Shown here one piece after another: positions 12,545 to 24,989 of a stretch of DNA of 64,000 bases (within the stretch, counting starts at the first letter, position 1; each line of letters opens with the position of its first letter). The notes beneath the pieces were generated by a model. The model made no database searches. It was not told the DNA's origin and saw only the letters and a program-made list of their open reading frames with translations. The stretch is from NCBI GenBank assembly GCA_029959085.1, contig JARWIR010000001.1, forward strand, positions 17,723,730 through 17,787,729. The letters are read 5' to 3'. This DNA is from Nemophila menziesii (Eukaryota; Streptophyta; Magnoliopsida; Boraginales; Hydrophyllaceae). Both the position numbers and the translations under genes were made by a program.

Positions 12545-14090
12545 AATTGATAAAGAAAAGATTATCATCCGAAATGCGATAAAGAAAAGATTACACATTT
12601 AGCTTTTGCGGATGATTTAATGCTTCTTTCAAAGGGTGATAAAGGTTCGATTAAAATTCTCATGGATAGTCTAAAATTGTTTGGAGATTGTTCGGGCTCC
12701 GATTAAATGTTGAAAAATCGAATATTTATTATATTGGTGTCTCAAATGATGATTTGGTAAATGGGGTAGAGCCAACACAATTCGAGAAAGGGGTTATGCC
12801 TTTTCGCTATCTAGGGGTCCCGCTTGATTCATCCGTCTTATTATCAAGAGATTACAAACCTCTTTTCGAAAAATTAGAAGGTTATGTGAGAAGTTGGAGA
12901 GCTTCCTCACTCTCTTTTGCGGGAAGATTAGAACTTATTAGATCGGTTCTTCAAGGGGTGATATGTTTTTGGTTTACTATTTTCCCGGTCCCGGTTGGAG
13001 TTAAAGATAGAATCATTAGTATTTGTCGTAATTTTTATTGGGATAATAAACCACCCCAAGTTAGTTGGAAAAAGATATGTGTGCCTAAAGAAGAAGGTGG
13101 ACTTGGATTAAAAGATTTAGAAGCGTGGAACAAAGCATTACTTTTAAAAATGCTTTGGAAAATTGTTGATAAAAAAGACTCGCTTTGGATAAGGTGGATT
13201 CATGGGGAGTATTTTAATGCTTGTGGTTTTTGGGAATGGCATCCTAAAAAGAGTAATTCCCCTCTTTTGAAAAATGTTTGGGAGCAAAAGGAAATAATCC
13301 GAGGATCTTTAGGAGAAGAAGGAAGAGAAAAAATCTTGGCTTTGTGGTTTACATCCGAAAATGCGAGTCAACCAACATATGAGGTATCTACTAAAGAGTT
13401 TTATGATTTATATAAAAAACCATATGATTTATTTCGTCGTAAAACTTTTGTGAAGCCTTGGGCTAATATTATTTGGGATTCTAGTGTGTTTCCTAAGCAT
13501 GCTATTATTGTTTGGATGGCATTGAGGGAAAGACTTAAAATGAAGGATAAATTTACTTATATGGAGTTAGATCCGCTTTGTGAGTTGTGTGGGGAAGATT
13601 TCGAATCGAATAAGCATCTCTATTTCGATTGTTCTTATGCAAGGTCAATTTGGGATGAGATTAAATCATGGCTAGGATTAAATAAAGGGATGAATACGAT
13701 TCTTAGTGCTTTGAAATGGCTTAAAAAACTTAAAGCTAGAGAAAATTGGAGGAGAAAGGCATGGAGAATCGGGTTTGGAGCAACCGTTTATTGCATTTGG
13801 AAAGCGAGAAATCACCTAGCTATGAGAGGTGATTCGATGACACAAGAAACGGTTACCAAGGAAATCAAATGGTGTGTACTTTCCATATTATTTTCCTTGT
13901 TCCCTCATCATTCCTTTATGGATGAGTGTGGGAAACTAGCTTGTATTAGTTTAGTATGAGTTAGTTGTATTTTGCTTCTTTGTTGCTACCTTAAGCTTTC
14001 GGGCCTAGGTAGGTAACTCCTTTGTATAGTGTACAGTTTTATTTTTAATACAACCGTTTACCCAACCCAAAAAAAAAAAAAAATTGATAA
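12545..14090 (+). mobile_element. 5'-truncated L1-type LINE with poly(A) tail
   Basis: A LINE 3' part ends in a poly(A) run at 14070-14083 and is flanked by AATTGATAA at 12545-12553 and 14082-14090, a probable target-site duplication. Coding starts within the reverse transcriptase at HLAFADDLMLL, which contains the catalytic FADD box. The 5' end carries a 29-base tandem duplication (units starting at 12549 and 12578). Confidence 0.85.
12578..13959 (+). pseudogene. LINE reverse transcriptase C-terminus and zf-RVT domain
   Basis: Encodes the end of the reverse transcriptase (FADDLMLLSKG, then LRLNVEKSNIYY and PFRYLGVPLDS) and the zinc-binding domain after it (FPKHAIIVWMALRERL, CELCGEDFESNKHLYFDCSYA). 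A single-base loss near 12691-12695 separates the FADD part from the next ~420 codons, which are otherwise open to the stop at 13957. The endonuclease and most of the RT are missing through 5' truncation, so it cannot move by itself. The long clean frame suggests a fairly recent insertion. Confidence 0.85.
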
Positions 14091-14713
14091 CAAGTATTGC
14101 TCGTGTCTGAAAACACTTAAGAAATTTTTTGTTCCATTGAATACAATCGAACTCATATCTCATTAATGTTGGAAAATAAAGGTGGTCAGTATGAATCGAA
14201 TATAAAACTTTCAGAGGTGTTGAGTAATATTTGGATATTAGAGCGATCGTAGACTCTCTTTATCTAGTGAATTATGTAGAAAAAAAGTGATATATATTAT
14301 AAGTTACGAGTATTTAAAGAAAATTAAATTTAAATTATAGAAAATCAAAATACAATAATAGTATCGTGGTATTTATTCGGATCAAACGCGGGTGAGGACC
14401 CACTGCTTCAACAACGTGAGGCTTACAATATATTGATTGTTTCGACATAGTTAAAAAGAATCTGAAATACGTGATTTACCGAATGATCATAGGAATGATA
14501 TATTTTATAAGTATTCATTCATAAGTGAGAATCCGTCTCTATTTATTCTCAAATTTATGTAGCAGAGTAAGTCTAGGTCTGGACACGGACTTGGACTTGC
14601 ATGATGCATAGTCGCCTCCGAGATGACAAATCGAGAAAACCCATAATCCCTTCTTTGGACGATTAATAGACATGTCGTACAAAAAAAATTAGATAAAAAT
14701 TAAACACAAGTTA

Positions 14714-14938
14714 ACGCCGTCAACGATTTGAGCCATTTTGGACATACTTTAATTCTCCGACAACGGTCTGAGCCATTCTAGACATACTTTAGTTCTCCGC
14801 CAACATCTGAGCCATATGGAGCAAAAAGAGTATCCAAGAAAAAAAAAAGACAGTCGCAGATGCCAATGATTTGTGAGTTGAAATACAGTTTCTTCTCCCG
14901 TTAACAAGTTTGAGCCATTTTGGACATACTTTAACACG
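14714..14938. repeat. short minisatellite, ~40-base units
   Basis: Units with the core TTTGAGCCATTTTGGACATAC (read here in 20-base limits as GAGCCATTTTGGACATAC) start near 14714, 14757 and 14897, with a decayed unit at 14797. No function can be assigned. Confidence 0.6.
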
Positions 14939-15410
14939 TGCTTGAAGGCACTTAAAAATGTTTATTATTTTATCTTGTATAAATTAAAACAAAAGATACA
15001 TTTGTAAAGTCTAATATAAAGTTTATGGCTCATGATTCATGATTTCATGTTTTGAGGTTCAAGGTTTATGTTCTATAGTTTACAATTTTGTGTGAGTATT
15101 ATTCCACTCGATTAAGAATCTAGGATCTGTCTCCTTAAAATAAAAAAAATTCTAGAAAGACAGAGGATACAAAATGGAAAATGATGTAATTTATACAATA
15201 ATAAAACAAAACAATAGTCTATCAACATAAACAAAAAATGCACAATTTTTTTTTTATATAAAAATGGAACACAGTTCACATATTTACTTTCACACAAAAA
15301 TAATATTTTTAAGTATATATTGGATTTTTAAATAACAATAACTGAAAGTTTACAAAAAAGATACATATTTAAGTAGTAGAAAGAATGAGGTGAACAAAGA
15401 ATTTTGGTTA
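14939..15410. other. AT-rich spacer
   Basis: No gene or repeat signal beyond low-complexity AT sequence. Confidence 0.4.
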
Positions 15411-15760
15411 GCTAGACAGAAATATCGTTGGTCAGGGAACTGCTACCAACAATTTCTGGCCTTGGTGGTGCTCTTTCAACTTGCAAAAATACATTATCGA
15501 CAACTTAAGTAAGTGATCAAATCATTGTTTATTATGGCTCATATGTGATGCAAAGAGCAGTACCACCAAGCAAAAGTCATCCTTTTTTCGGTTTTTCAAG
15601 AAGAAGATATAGATATTATAGGGTGAATTTGCCTTAAATATTTCAGGGTAATACTTTATGATACCATATAGTATTACCGTGGGAGTAAAAAACGCCCAAA
15701 AATCCCATTATAGGAGAAAAGGAAGCTAGCAGGTGAAGTCCCAAAATTCTGTAGGAGGAA

Positions 15761-17770
15761 TTAAACAGAGAGTATAACAGCTGAGAGGGCTTCCACCATA
15801 GCTGCATCATTCAGATGAGAATAACCTGATACACTTCAGTTTTGAAGAATTAGTCCTTAAGTTTTTTTCACCAAATTCTACGACCCCAAAACTTTATGCT
15901 TATCCTTTTTTTATTTAAATAAAGACCCTAATCACGAATATGTAGACCTTGATTACGAAATGAATTGCATTATAGGTCCCTAAATTTTTTGCAAAAAGTA
16001 AAATAGCAAGATTGTGAAGATTATTACCTCGATAACTGTATCTGAAGTGACTTGATGTGTTTGAGATTCGCTCTGTCTACTCTATGACCATAGAAGCTAC
16101 AATTATGTGAAATTCCTAAAAATAATTAATGGAATTCAAAATTTAATGAAACTAATTAGCAAAAATCATGGGCTAATTGTAAAATCACCCCCGAACTATA
16201 GCAAAAAAAAAACTACTTTTGCAATTTTTCTTCTAGATTTTTTCAACTTCTAAACACACCCCTTTATCTATAATTGCACACGCTCCAGTTAACAGTCTGT
16301 ATACTGAAAAATGTTATTTTTACGCCTAAAACGACACTTACTTTTTTCCACTCAACATTTACAACTAAATTTTGTCGGTGATGATCCGACTTCACTTGAG
16401 AGGCCTAATAGAAGACAACTAATCAGTGGTTTATAAATGACTAGTAATGTGAAGTGTGATTGTAAGACATGTAGTACATTAAAGTTTCTCATTTTATTAC
16501 TAATCAATGGTTTAACATATCTAATCAGTTATTGTAACACAACCGACCATACCCCTGTAATATTTCAGAAAACTACAAATTCACCCTTTTGGTAAACTAA
16601 AAACAACCAAAAATATATTTAATTACATTTTCTTCACAAATTGAATATAACATAATGCATATATTCTCATTTAGGTAATTTAACATATAGGATGAAGGAT
16701 TGCATGTTGAAGAGGCGATTAAGTATATTCAAAAAGGCCAAACAAATTATATTGGAGAAATTTACAGTAAAATATGATTTACGTGCAAGAAAATATCATA
16801 GAAAATCATTCAAAAGACAATATGAACAAAAAACACACATTTAAACATACACAAACCACACATTAATGAAGACAGACTTACTAATAAATATAAATTACAT
16901 TATTAATGAAGAAAATCTTTGTACCAGAATGTTCTTTTTGACTAAGAGCACCTTGTTCACTGCTTGATGAACCTCCCATTGGTGTGGCAACAGGTTTGAC
17001 CTGCAGTGGTAAGGAGTGAACACGATGTACTCAATAAACATTCAAAGAATCAGAAATTTGAATCATTTAATATACAAAAATTGCAGTATATATCCTCATG
17101 CTAGACATCAACTCACAAAATAACTTGGAGTCGGAGATTGAGAGAAGAAGTGACCATTGATCGAACACCTTCAGTAAGATGGTTTTGGTATATTGAAGCA
17201 AGCGAGATTGAGGAGGTCAGGTGTGTGATGAGAGAGTTAGTGAGGTCAGGTGATAACACTAAAACAAATATAGCGACTTAAGACAGTGGCAAAATTATCA
17301 TAGATATTGATGTTAATCAACTACATAAGAAAAAATAATATACTCACTCATTCATCACACCAACATATTTAATAGAACAAAAAAATGAGCAAATAATTTT
17401 TTTTAATGAACAACAATTTTTAATAGAACAAAGCAAAAGAACAATTTTTAATAAAAAGATATACATACCAGTAATCCTCAATAGAACCGGCTTCATTTCG
17501 TCATTCTTTGCTTCTTTCCCATCACCGACTGCGGGGATGTATCCAAGGGTTTAGTAGAAGCAAATTCGGGAGAAAAATGCAACAAATGAACATACCTGGA
17601 TGAAAAATTGTAAAAGATGGAATATTTTTGGGACATATATGAAGAAAAAGAACTTTCTTAAGGTCACGTAAACAACAATAAGAGAATTGAAAGCGAATTC
17701 AGAATCACAGATGAAAAAAAATTGATAGAGTATTCGCAAAAGATGAAATAAAAAAATGTTTCTTACCCAT
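15761..17770 (-). CDS. candidate multi-exon gene of unknown function
   Basis: I do not recognise this protein. On the minus strand, five segments with GT-AG borders join in one open frame: 17767-17770 (ATG plus one base), 17469-17528, 17125-17258, 16925-17000, 15761-15825, giving 112 aa. Readable parts are GKEAKNDEMKPVLLRIT, SIYQNHLTEGVRSMVTSS and KPVATPMGGSSSSEQGAL. In-frame stops directly precede the ATG, as expected for a leader. An alternative last exon is possible: an AG acceptor near 15480 precedes a second open tail ending at 15412. No membrane segment, signal peptide or catalytic motif is visible. It may be a real small gene, the 3' end of a larger one, or a captured gene fragment. 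Exons were assigned by eye, so individual borders may be wrong. Confidence 0.35.
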
Positions 17771-18120
17771 ATTGGTTGCTTATCATTAGAAAGCTCCTAA
17801 TCCCAATATTTCTTTGGTTTTTGCTACAAATTAAGAAACAATTAACAAAATAAAATAAAACTAAATGTATTCTACAGAAACCAACAAATCTGATAACATC
17901 GCCCCACTTTATTGAAAAGAATGTTTAGAAAATCTACTCAAAACAATCCCATTTTCACGACCAATATCTACAAAAAGTTATGTGTATATTGTCCTCAGAA
18001 CCTCTTCTGATACACAACCCAAACCTGCACCAACATCTCAATGAAACGTTTAGTACTGAAAGTAATTTTCCATTAGATTTGAGCCATCGGGTACTCGATT
18101 GTTCGGAAAATAATTTTCCA

Positions 18121-18762
18121 TTATTTTCCGTTAGCATGGTCTTCTGTATTTGTGCCTACGCCCTTGTGGTGCAATTCCCTAGAATGAAGAGCAGATCTCA
18201 CCTCTTCTAGAGTTATGATGTCCTTATTCACGATAAAAGACTACACTAAGTTCTCGTATGATGGAGGTAACGAGACCAACAAGATAAAGGGTTGCATCCT
18301 CATCCTTCACCTTCTCATCAATATTACGCAAATCTTGACGAATTGTATTTAATTGATCAAGGTGATCCTTGAGAATTGTACCTTCTGTCATCCGTAGACT
18401 GAACAATCGCTGCTTTAGCATCAACTTGTTGGTGAGTGACTTCGTCATGTAGAGACTCTCTAACTTGAGCCATAAAGCTGCCGCAATTGTCTGATCTGCG
18501 ACCTCTGTGATGACGTCATCTGATAGGCATAACGTGATTGTCGAGCGTGCCTTCTCCTCCATCAACTTGTACTCCATCAATGCAACATCCACGCCTCCCT
18601 TGTCTGTGTCCAAAGGCGTCCAGATGCCTTGCGACTTTAATAAGGCACACATCTTGACCTCCACAGACTGAAGTTGTTCCCTCCTGTAAACCTGTCGATC
18701 TTCAACATCGATCCGGACCCCGTTCTTGATGGAATTCACCAACAATTGCTCTGATACCAGTT
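18121..18762 (-). pseudogene. Ty1-copia gag polyprotein fragment
   Basis: Minus-strand gag of a copia element. It has the UBN2-type gag core: LMEEKARSTITLCLSDDV, ALWLKLESLYMTKSL, LKDHLDQLNTI. The frame breaks at about 18262-18280: a one-base shift moves the expected LPPSYENLV stretch into another frame, followed by an in-frame TAG, then IITLEEVRSAL continues to about 18125. Protease, integrase and RT are absent. The 5' end abuts the primer-binding site and LTR, which fixes orientation and family. Confidence 0.85.
18748..18759 (-). other. copia primer-binding site (initiator tRNA-Met)
   Basis: TGGTATCAGAGC on the minus strand matches the complement of the plant initiator tRNA-Met 3' end. It lies three bases after the CA end of the LTR. 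Confidence 0.85.
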
Positions 18763-19142
18763 TGTTATGACAATCCACCTCATGAACGATATATTAAAAC
18801 GAAGAATACAAGAGATTTTACGTGGTTCGCTAGCGGAGTATCCGTTAACTACTTTCACGGCGGAAAAGAACTATTTATTTCTTAGGAGGAACAATTACAA
18901 TGTTTGCATACAAATTATAGAACCCAAGGATTCCTTTATATAGATCCTAAAAAACCTTACCAAATCAATTTGTTTCCTATTAGCCTCTTACCAAACCAAT
19001 TTGTTTTCTACTAGCCTCTTACCCAACCAATTTGTTACCTGGTCTATATCTTGACTCTTTCCAAACCAATTTGTTTCCTAGTCTATATCTGACTTGTACC
19101 AAATCAATTTGTTTCCTAATATATTAATTGTCTTTTTTGACA
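18763..19142 (-). mobile_element. copia 5' LTR
   Basis: A 380-bp LTR reading TGTCAAAAAAG at its 5' end to TAACA at its 3' end on the minus strand. It contains TATATAAAGG near 18935 as a promoter, the conserved ACGTAAAATCTCTTG region, and five imperfect ~30-base subrepeats in U3 (18957-19118). No partner LTR occurs in the window, so the element was truncated after gag. Confidence 0.8.
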
Positions 19143-20975
19143 ATCAAGTCATATTCAACACACATAAATCTCCAAAACAAACCAAAACATCCAATCTACT
19201 CGGCCTTCTGCAAACTAGAATGAGGCGACCATTAAGAAAAAACAGAGGCCAAGCTTTATACACCGCAAAATCCACATAGAGGGTATATACTAGTATAGAT
19301 CCAGTCGCAGTAATAAGAAAAAACACTTGGTAATACCACTTAGTATATGTTTACCTTCATAATGGAAGGATGAAACATGTATACAGAAAGCAATGGAATC
19401 AACCACTTGGTAAAACCTTGGGATCTCAAACAATCTCAGTATCTTGCAAATGGACAACAATGAGAGGTTAAGAAGCACCCTAAATAGTTGATTGAAAATC
19501 ACAAACAATAATGAAAAACAAAGGAGAAGCCTTTAAAAACTAAAGAGGTTGAATTGGAGTTCCATAAAGAATTCTGAAGTAAATTCCTTCTTGGTGTACT
19601 AGGATAGCATGTAAAAGACTTAAGCGATGAAAAGGTTGGAGGAACAACACCATTTTTACATTAATATAGGAAAAAAATTCACTAGTTTGCAAAATGGGAG
19701 GAATTGAATCATTTGAAAGAAAGATAGGGAAATAAAAACTAAAAAGTAAAATGAGTTGGGTGACCATGAAGGAGTGAAGGTAATAATGTCCTCCATGGCG
19801 GGGGAGGGAAATAGTATTTTGAGGGGAGCGGCTCCGAGTGAGAAAGTGAGAAAGGATGCGGCTAAGGTTTTGTGATATTGTTTCTTTTTGGTAAGTGGGT
19901 GGCCCGGGCCAGCTTGCGTGCATCATGACTAATCCTACAAGAATATGCAAGCCTACTCATGCATATTTTCAAATAAATCAGAACTAGGTTACCCATGTTT
20001 AAGGAGGGGTTCAAACTTTGTAACTCTCACTTTGCACCCGTTAGAGAGGAGATTCAAACTCTATAATATTGTTATAACGGATAGACAAATCGCCTTGATT
20101 ACATTAATTTGAATAGGAGAATGATATTCTTGTAGTAATTACAATTTATATACTAGTTTTAATCGAACACTTTCAAAGAATAATTTAACTCCAGATAAAG
20201 GTCAATCAATCCTTATAATAACTATACTCTTTGGAAATAAAAATCACATGAGTCCCTAATATTTGGAATGAATACTAAAATTAGTCTTAGTAAGAATGAA
20301 TAGTTTCAAAATATTCTCATCTTTTAAGTGGCGTTATGATTATGGTCTGATCTTTCAAAATGTGTTTTTAGAATCCGATATTTATAAATCTTTTAAGTCC
20401 GTAAATGTGTTTTCAGAATCCGATATTTAAAAATCTAATGAACATTTTAAAAGTAGTAGAAGCACTTTTAAGTGCTTCACCAAAAAACACTTCCCAACGG
20501 ACACCTAATGTATACTGAACCAAAAGCCTAATATGAAACTAAATACGAATTGCAAGCCAAAACTAAAATCCATCCCAAAACCACATAAATTGAGTAATAT
20601 ATCCGACACTAAACCGTCGGATTCAGTACTTTTAAATTCTAAAAAATCAAACCGAACAGTTATAGCTAAAAAAACCAGGTAACCTGAACCATGCTCGACC
20701 TAATCATCAACCGACAAATAGTCCCAACCCAAAAAAACCAACAAAGAGTAAAGGCGATAGTGTTACAAATTACAGTATACACCAAAATATATCTGCTGCT
20801 TGGAAATATACATAATTTTTACAAATAATGTCTCTAATACAAAATACTACTAAATGAATAATCTATATATCTACCGAACGAAAATAGAAGTTAGAAAAAT
20901 CAAAACACTATTATACATTTCACAAACAATACAATCTCAAAAAAAACACACACCCACACACTCATCTCCTCTACT
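19143..20975. other. spacer with SINE remains and a short direct repeat
   Basis: Apart from the SINE at 19880-20080, two direct copies of a GAATCCGATATTTA-containing phrase lie at 20370 and 20417, next to the palindrome AAGCACTTTTAAGTGCTT (20460-20477). Possibly the inside of an old MITE. No gene seen. Confidence 0.35.
19880..20080 (-). mobile_element. plant SINE (tRNA-derived), degenerate
   Basis: The minus strand has a box B-like GTTTGAACCCC near 20020. Nearer its 3' end it has GGATTAGTCATGATGCACGC followed by AAGCTGGCCCGGGCCACCCA, the characteristic 3' body of Au/TS-type plant SINEs as I remember it. It ends in a short T/A-rich tail. Exact ends uncertain. Confidence 0.45.
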
Positions 20976-23409
20976 CTAATCAATAATGCCGCTGCTCTTT
21001 GCAAGCATTGCGGTTGATTCCTCATCTTTACCCATCATATGAGCATGATTCTCACAATCCTCTTCATCCAATGAGATTTTACTCCAACCTTGACCTCTTC
21101 CACTAAATATCTTAGCCCTATTACTCATACCTCTAAACCCAGTCATTTTCGATGACACCATAGGCATTGAAAATACCGATGATGTATCAATCGAGTGTTC
21201 TCCAAATCCCACTGACCATGAATTCTGCACCAATTAACAAACAATCAGCTTATTATATTCATTTCTAAAATAAAACATAAATAAATCAACCTTTGCTTTC
21301 GCAATCAAATCAGCAGCTTTCATCGAGACTGTTCTCCTCAGTGATCTTAAGTCTCTAATTTGTGAATCTTCAGATGTCATAAGCACCCTATTTGTAGTAT
21401 TCAAATAAGTTATATATCTCCATTATTCAAATAGAAATACTCAAATAAATACCTGTCCACACCATCTGTAACACCCAACTTTGTAGCATATACAGAAGAA
21501 GTATCCTTCACTTCTCCTCCTAAAAACAAAACATTCGCTTATTAGCTTCTAATGCATCCTTAACAAATCATAGATAACATACCTTTTGGTTCATCAGGTG
21601 CTAGCAAAGTTATACCAACAAATACACAAATCATTCCTAGTACAAACATTGTTGTCCGTAACACATCAAATACCTGTTTAATCAAACAATGCCAATCAGC
21701 TATATTATAGAGAGTTTCAAGAGACTTGAGAGAATCAAGAATATTGAAACCTGATATTCTTGAAAGTATATAAATCCTGTACAAATGGAGAAAAAAGTCC
21801 AAGCAATCTGAAACATGGGGACAATGAGTATCGCATCAAACAGTGATAGCCCTTCATTTAACCTTGCCATCTGTAAATCACAAATTTTAATATTTATACT
21901 AAAAAAAAATGATTATTATATTATTTTGTAATAGTTTGTTTACCCAAAAGCCAGCTGTGCTTAGAAATAAGAGAAGCATGGAATAAGTAAACCAGCTATG
22001 CAAATGATAACCACTTGAAATAGACAATCTTAGCAGATTTGAGCTACACATACACACAATTATAAACAGTTATGTAGTTCATAAAAAGAGAAGATAAAAT
22101 TAGCAGAAATACTTACAGAGATTTAGCAAACAAAACTGAACATGACCCCACAGCACCTGAGACAATGGCATAGGAAAATGGAAGTAACATGTACCAGTAG
22201 GCCTTCAAGTCATTACCAGGGATAGACAGTAGAAATTCTCCTCTCCTGAAATTTCATTAATTTATTACAATATATAGACTTGGTATGTAAGGGTAGACAA
22301 GTAATATGATGCACTCACCGGAAAATTGTCTGGTGTAAGACCACTATCACCACTAAAATCACACAGTAAAATAGAAATGTTATATTGCTGTACTTTTCTG
22401 CCAATTGCTCTGGTGTGAAAACTGTAAATAAAACAAATATGTATCATAATGATATTTGTTAAACTAACTTTATATATGATATTTAATTACTTGAGATTAG
22501 GAAATAATTCTTACTTTTATAGCTTAAAAAATCATTGAAACATTATATACCAATTATTGTATACAGTTAAATCGTTAAGATTCACGACTGGATACAGTAA
22601 TACAATTCAGAAAAATGATATTTCGAAAACAACAAACTTTTATTCACCAATTTAAATAAGTGCTTTAGAATAGTTAATTTACCAGGTGATTGGTGGTTTC
22701 CAAATGCGACAAGAAAGATATTCCCAATGACAATAAATGCTGTAGCAACCATTACTCTGCGTAATAAATGGTAAGCATTAAGTGAGAACCTAGAAAATGA
22801 GAAAAGAATACTAGAAAAATCTATTTTTGGCATACTTAATCATCACATTTTTATTCAACACGTAGTAAGCAAATGCAATGTTTGACACAAATTGAACCGA
22901 ACCCAAAGCTGCAAGAAGAGACTGCCAAAGAAAATAAATTAATTAATCTTCAATGGAACAAGTCACACGTCATCAAAATTCAAAATCAATACATACCTGA
23001 GCAGCATATCCAAAAGAAATGAAATTAAGGCAATTTCCAAAAGCAAAAAATAGAATACCTGCATGTCAAGACTCAAAAATTATAATTTATTTAACACATG
23101 AGATTACCAAAAGTAAAAGAGACAAAACCATACCAACTCTCCATGTTTGGAAATGTATTATGGGTTTTACATCAGCTTTCCCATTATTCCCATCATTACC
23201 TAAAATGTGTCTTTCCCTCTGCAAAGGATATTCAAATATATGTCTATTTTAATTCAAAATTGATGAAAACTCTGTCCAGTCCAAAACTAAATGGTGTATT
23301 AATTGAAAATTACCTCATCATGACCCAATTTCATCAGGTTGGTTCCAAAGTTGATGGCAATGCTTCCGCAAAGATTGATGAGGGCCCCTATGACCCATTC
23401 ATCCCCCAT
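20976..23409 (-). CDS. NIPA8: magnesium transporter, NIPA family (DUF803), NIPA8-like
   Basis: Multi-pass membrane protein of the NIPA group in the drug/metabolite transporter superfamily; members are thought to carry Mg2+. Thirteen minus-strand exons: 23314-23409, 23134-23218, 22997-23058, 22836-22921, 22683-22756, 22319-22421, 22117-22245, 21944-22043, 21751-21870, 21583-21673, 21453-21519, 21291-21387, 20976-21224. All have GT-AG borders and together give 452 aa with no break, close to the ~440 aa usual for the family. It starts MGDEWVIGALINLCGSIAIN, has FGYAAQSLLAALGSVQFVSN, FIVIGNIFLVAFGNHQSP and LLAPDEPKG, and ends in a long soluble acidic tail with MPMVSSKMTGFRG. The order matches Arabidopsis NIPA8 rather than NIPA1-7. 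Probably functional. Confidence 0.95.
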
Positions 23410-24180
23410 TGATATGAGATAATTATATTTAAAGTGAAATTTAAACTTTCTAGTACTCTACTCTACTCCTCAAACCCAACGATTCATGTAATTGGTTGAG
23501 AGTTCATCACCATTGAAGCTTGAAACTTGTACCTTGAATTAACAGTTATACCTACTTGGTTAGTAAGATGAAGTTGTAGTACAATGTAAAGTTAAAAAGG
23601 AGAGATGATAATTAATACGTAATGACAAGAAGGTTTGGAATCAATGGTGCTTAGAAGTTCCAACAACATCACATAATTCATTTTTAGGAATCTGAACTAA
23701 TCTAAATAAGTTTTAGGAATGAAAATTATGAGCTCCAACACCTCCAAGAAAAGTAAAATATTAAATCATGGAAACTAATTAAGGAATTACCATTAAGAGT
23801 AGCCTCAGATAAATATACGGCGGCAGCGGCGGCGGCTGCAAATGCTCTCCTCCGACTCCGTCTCAGGCACCTCGTCCGACTCCAGCACCTCCAACTCCAA
23901 GATAAGAATGATAGTAATTTTTTACTTTTTTTGATCTGATCTGATCTAATTAAATCTAATCGAAGGAGCTTGTAGCGTAAATGACAAAACAAGTAAACAA
24001 GAAGAAAAGGGATTATATTAAATCCACTTTTTAGCTTACAAATGAAAATCCCTGTTTTTCGTTTTCTTCTGTTTTTCTTTCTTTGTCGTCGAAATTGAAA
24101 TTTCAAATGAACGATACAATACGTATACCTTCTTCTTTCATTCTTATCTATTTTCCAGAACATTTTCTCTTCAAAAGTCT
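23410..24180 (-). other. 5' flank and possible leader exon of the NIPA8-like gene
   Basis: 23781-24060 contains a (GCC)n-like stretch (23818-23842) in otherwise AT-rich DNA, and a GT donor-like site at about 23789 on the minus strand. It could be a non-coding first exon spliced to the exon that starts near the ATG. No upstream coding continuation is visible. Confidence 0.3.
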
Positions 24181-24654
24181 TATCATTTTATTAAATAATA
24201 TAAAAGAATTAAGTTATATTATATTATAATATAAAAGTAATTTTGTAAAAATATTAAAATGAAAGAGGCTAGAATAATACGCAAAGTAATGCAAAGTAAA
24301 TAGTCAAGGTCATACCTAAAAAATATGATTTAATTTTAAGATTATTGCTTAAGAAACCTTTCAAATTGAAATTAATTCTTTCTCACCTTAATCGTCATTT
24401 TCCCCCATAAAAGATCATATATATTTTGTTTTTTCATTTTCTTTCTTATAAAAAGAGTCGTTTGAGTTATGAGAAGTTTCTCATTACTCACTGTTCTTTA
24501 AAAATGACAGTACCTTTTATGGAGAAGGATGTAAGGTAGCAAGTTGTTCAAGTAGTAAAATTAGTAAGAAATCCAAGATCTAATTTTATCCAAATTTAAA
24601 TAACCTCGAATCAAAATAACTCTTCTTTATTAAAAGGTATATTTAATAACCAGT

Positions 24655-24796
24655 TGGGTTAGCTCAACTGACCAAAGCCTTGTTATTTCTTCAACACTTA
24701 AAGGGGAGGTCCATGATTCGAATCCCCTCCCTAACGGATGTAAAGTAAGAGGTACAAGGCTCGAACCCCTCCCTGAATAAACAAAAAAAAAAAATA
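24655..24796 (+). mobile_element. tRNA-derived SINE with A-tail
   Basis: A box A-like TTAGCTCAACTGACC and a box B GATTCGAATCCCC sit at pol III spacing. A second GAACCCCTCCCT phrase and an A-run (24782-24795) follow. This layout is a tRNA-headed SINE. It shares the GAACCCCTCC phrase with the SINE at 19880-20080. Confidence 0.55.
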
Positions 24797-24989
24797 GTTG
24801 GTTAATAATGGAAGTAAAATTAATACTATGTGTTATATTGCCCCTATTAAGAGATAATTCCCAATTAATTACACTTCTTCACTTTCTAACTAAAAAAAAG
24901 GAAGGAGGAAATTACTTTCTACTTACTCACAAATTTTCAACTTATTTCCTAATTGAACATATTGTCATATTACCTTCCAACGTTACCCT
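24797..24989. other. spacer
   Basis: AT-rich sequence with one short open frame that resembles nothing known to me. Confidence 0.3.

Noticed and set aside
19540..19950. 136-codon minus-strand frame
   Set aside because: Overlaps the SINE 3' body and shows no family similarity.
23726..24163. 145-codon minus-strand frame with Ala run
   Set aside because: The Ala run is a GCC repeat and the rest is not protein-like; more likely leader sequence of the NIPA8-like gene.
24655..24796. tRNA gene
   Set aside because: Lacks anticodon and acceptor stems and has an A-tail; SINE.
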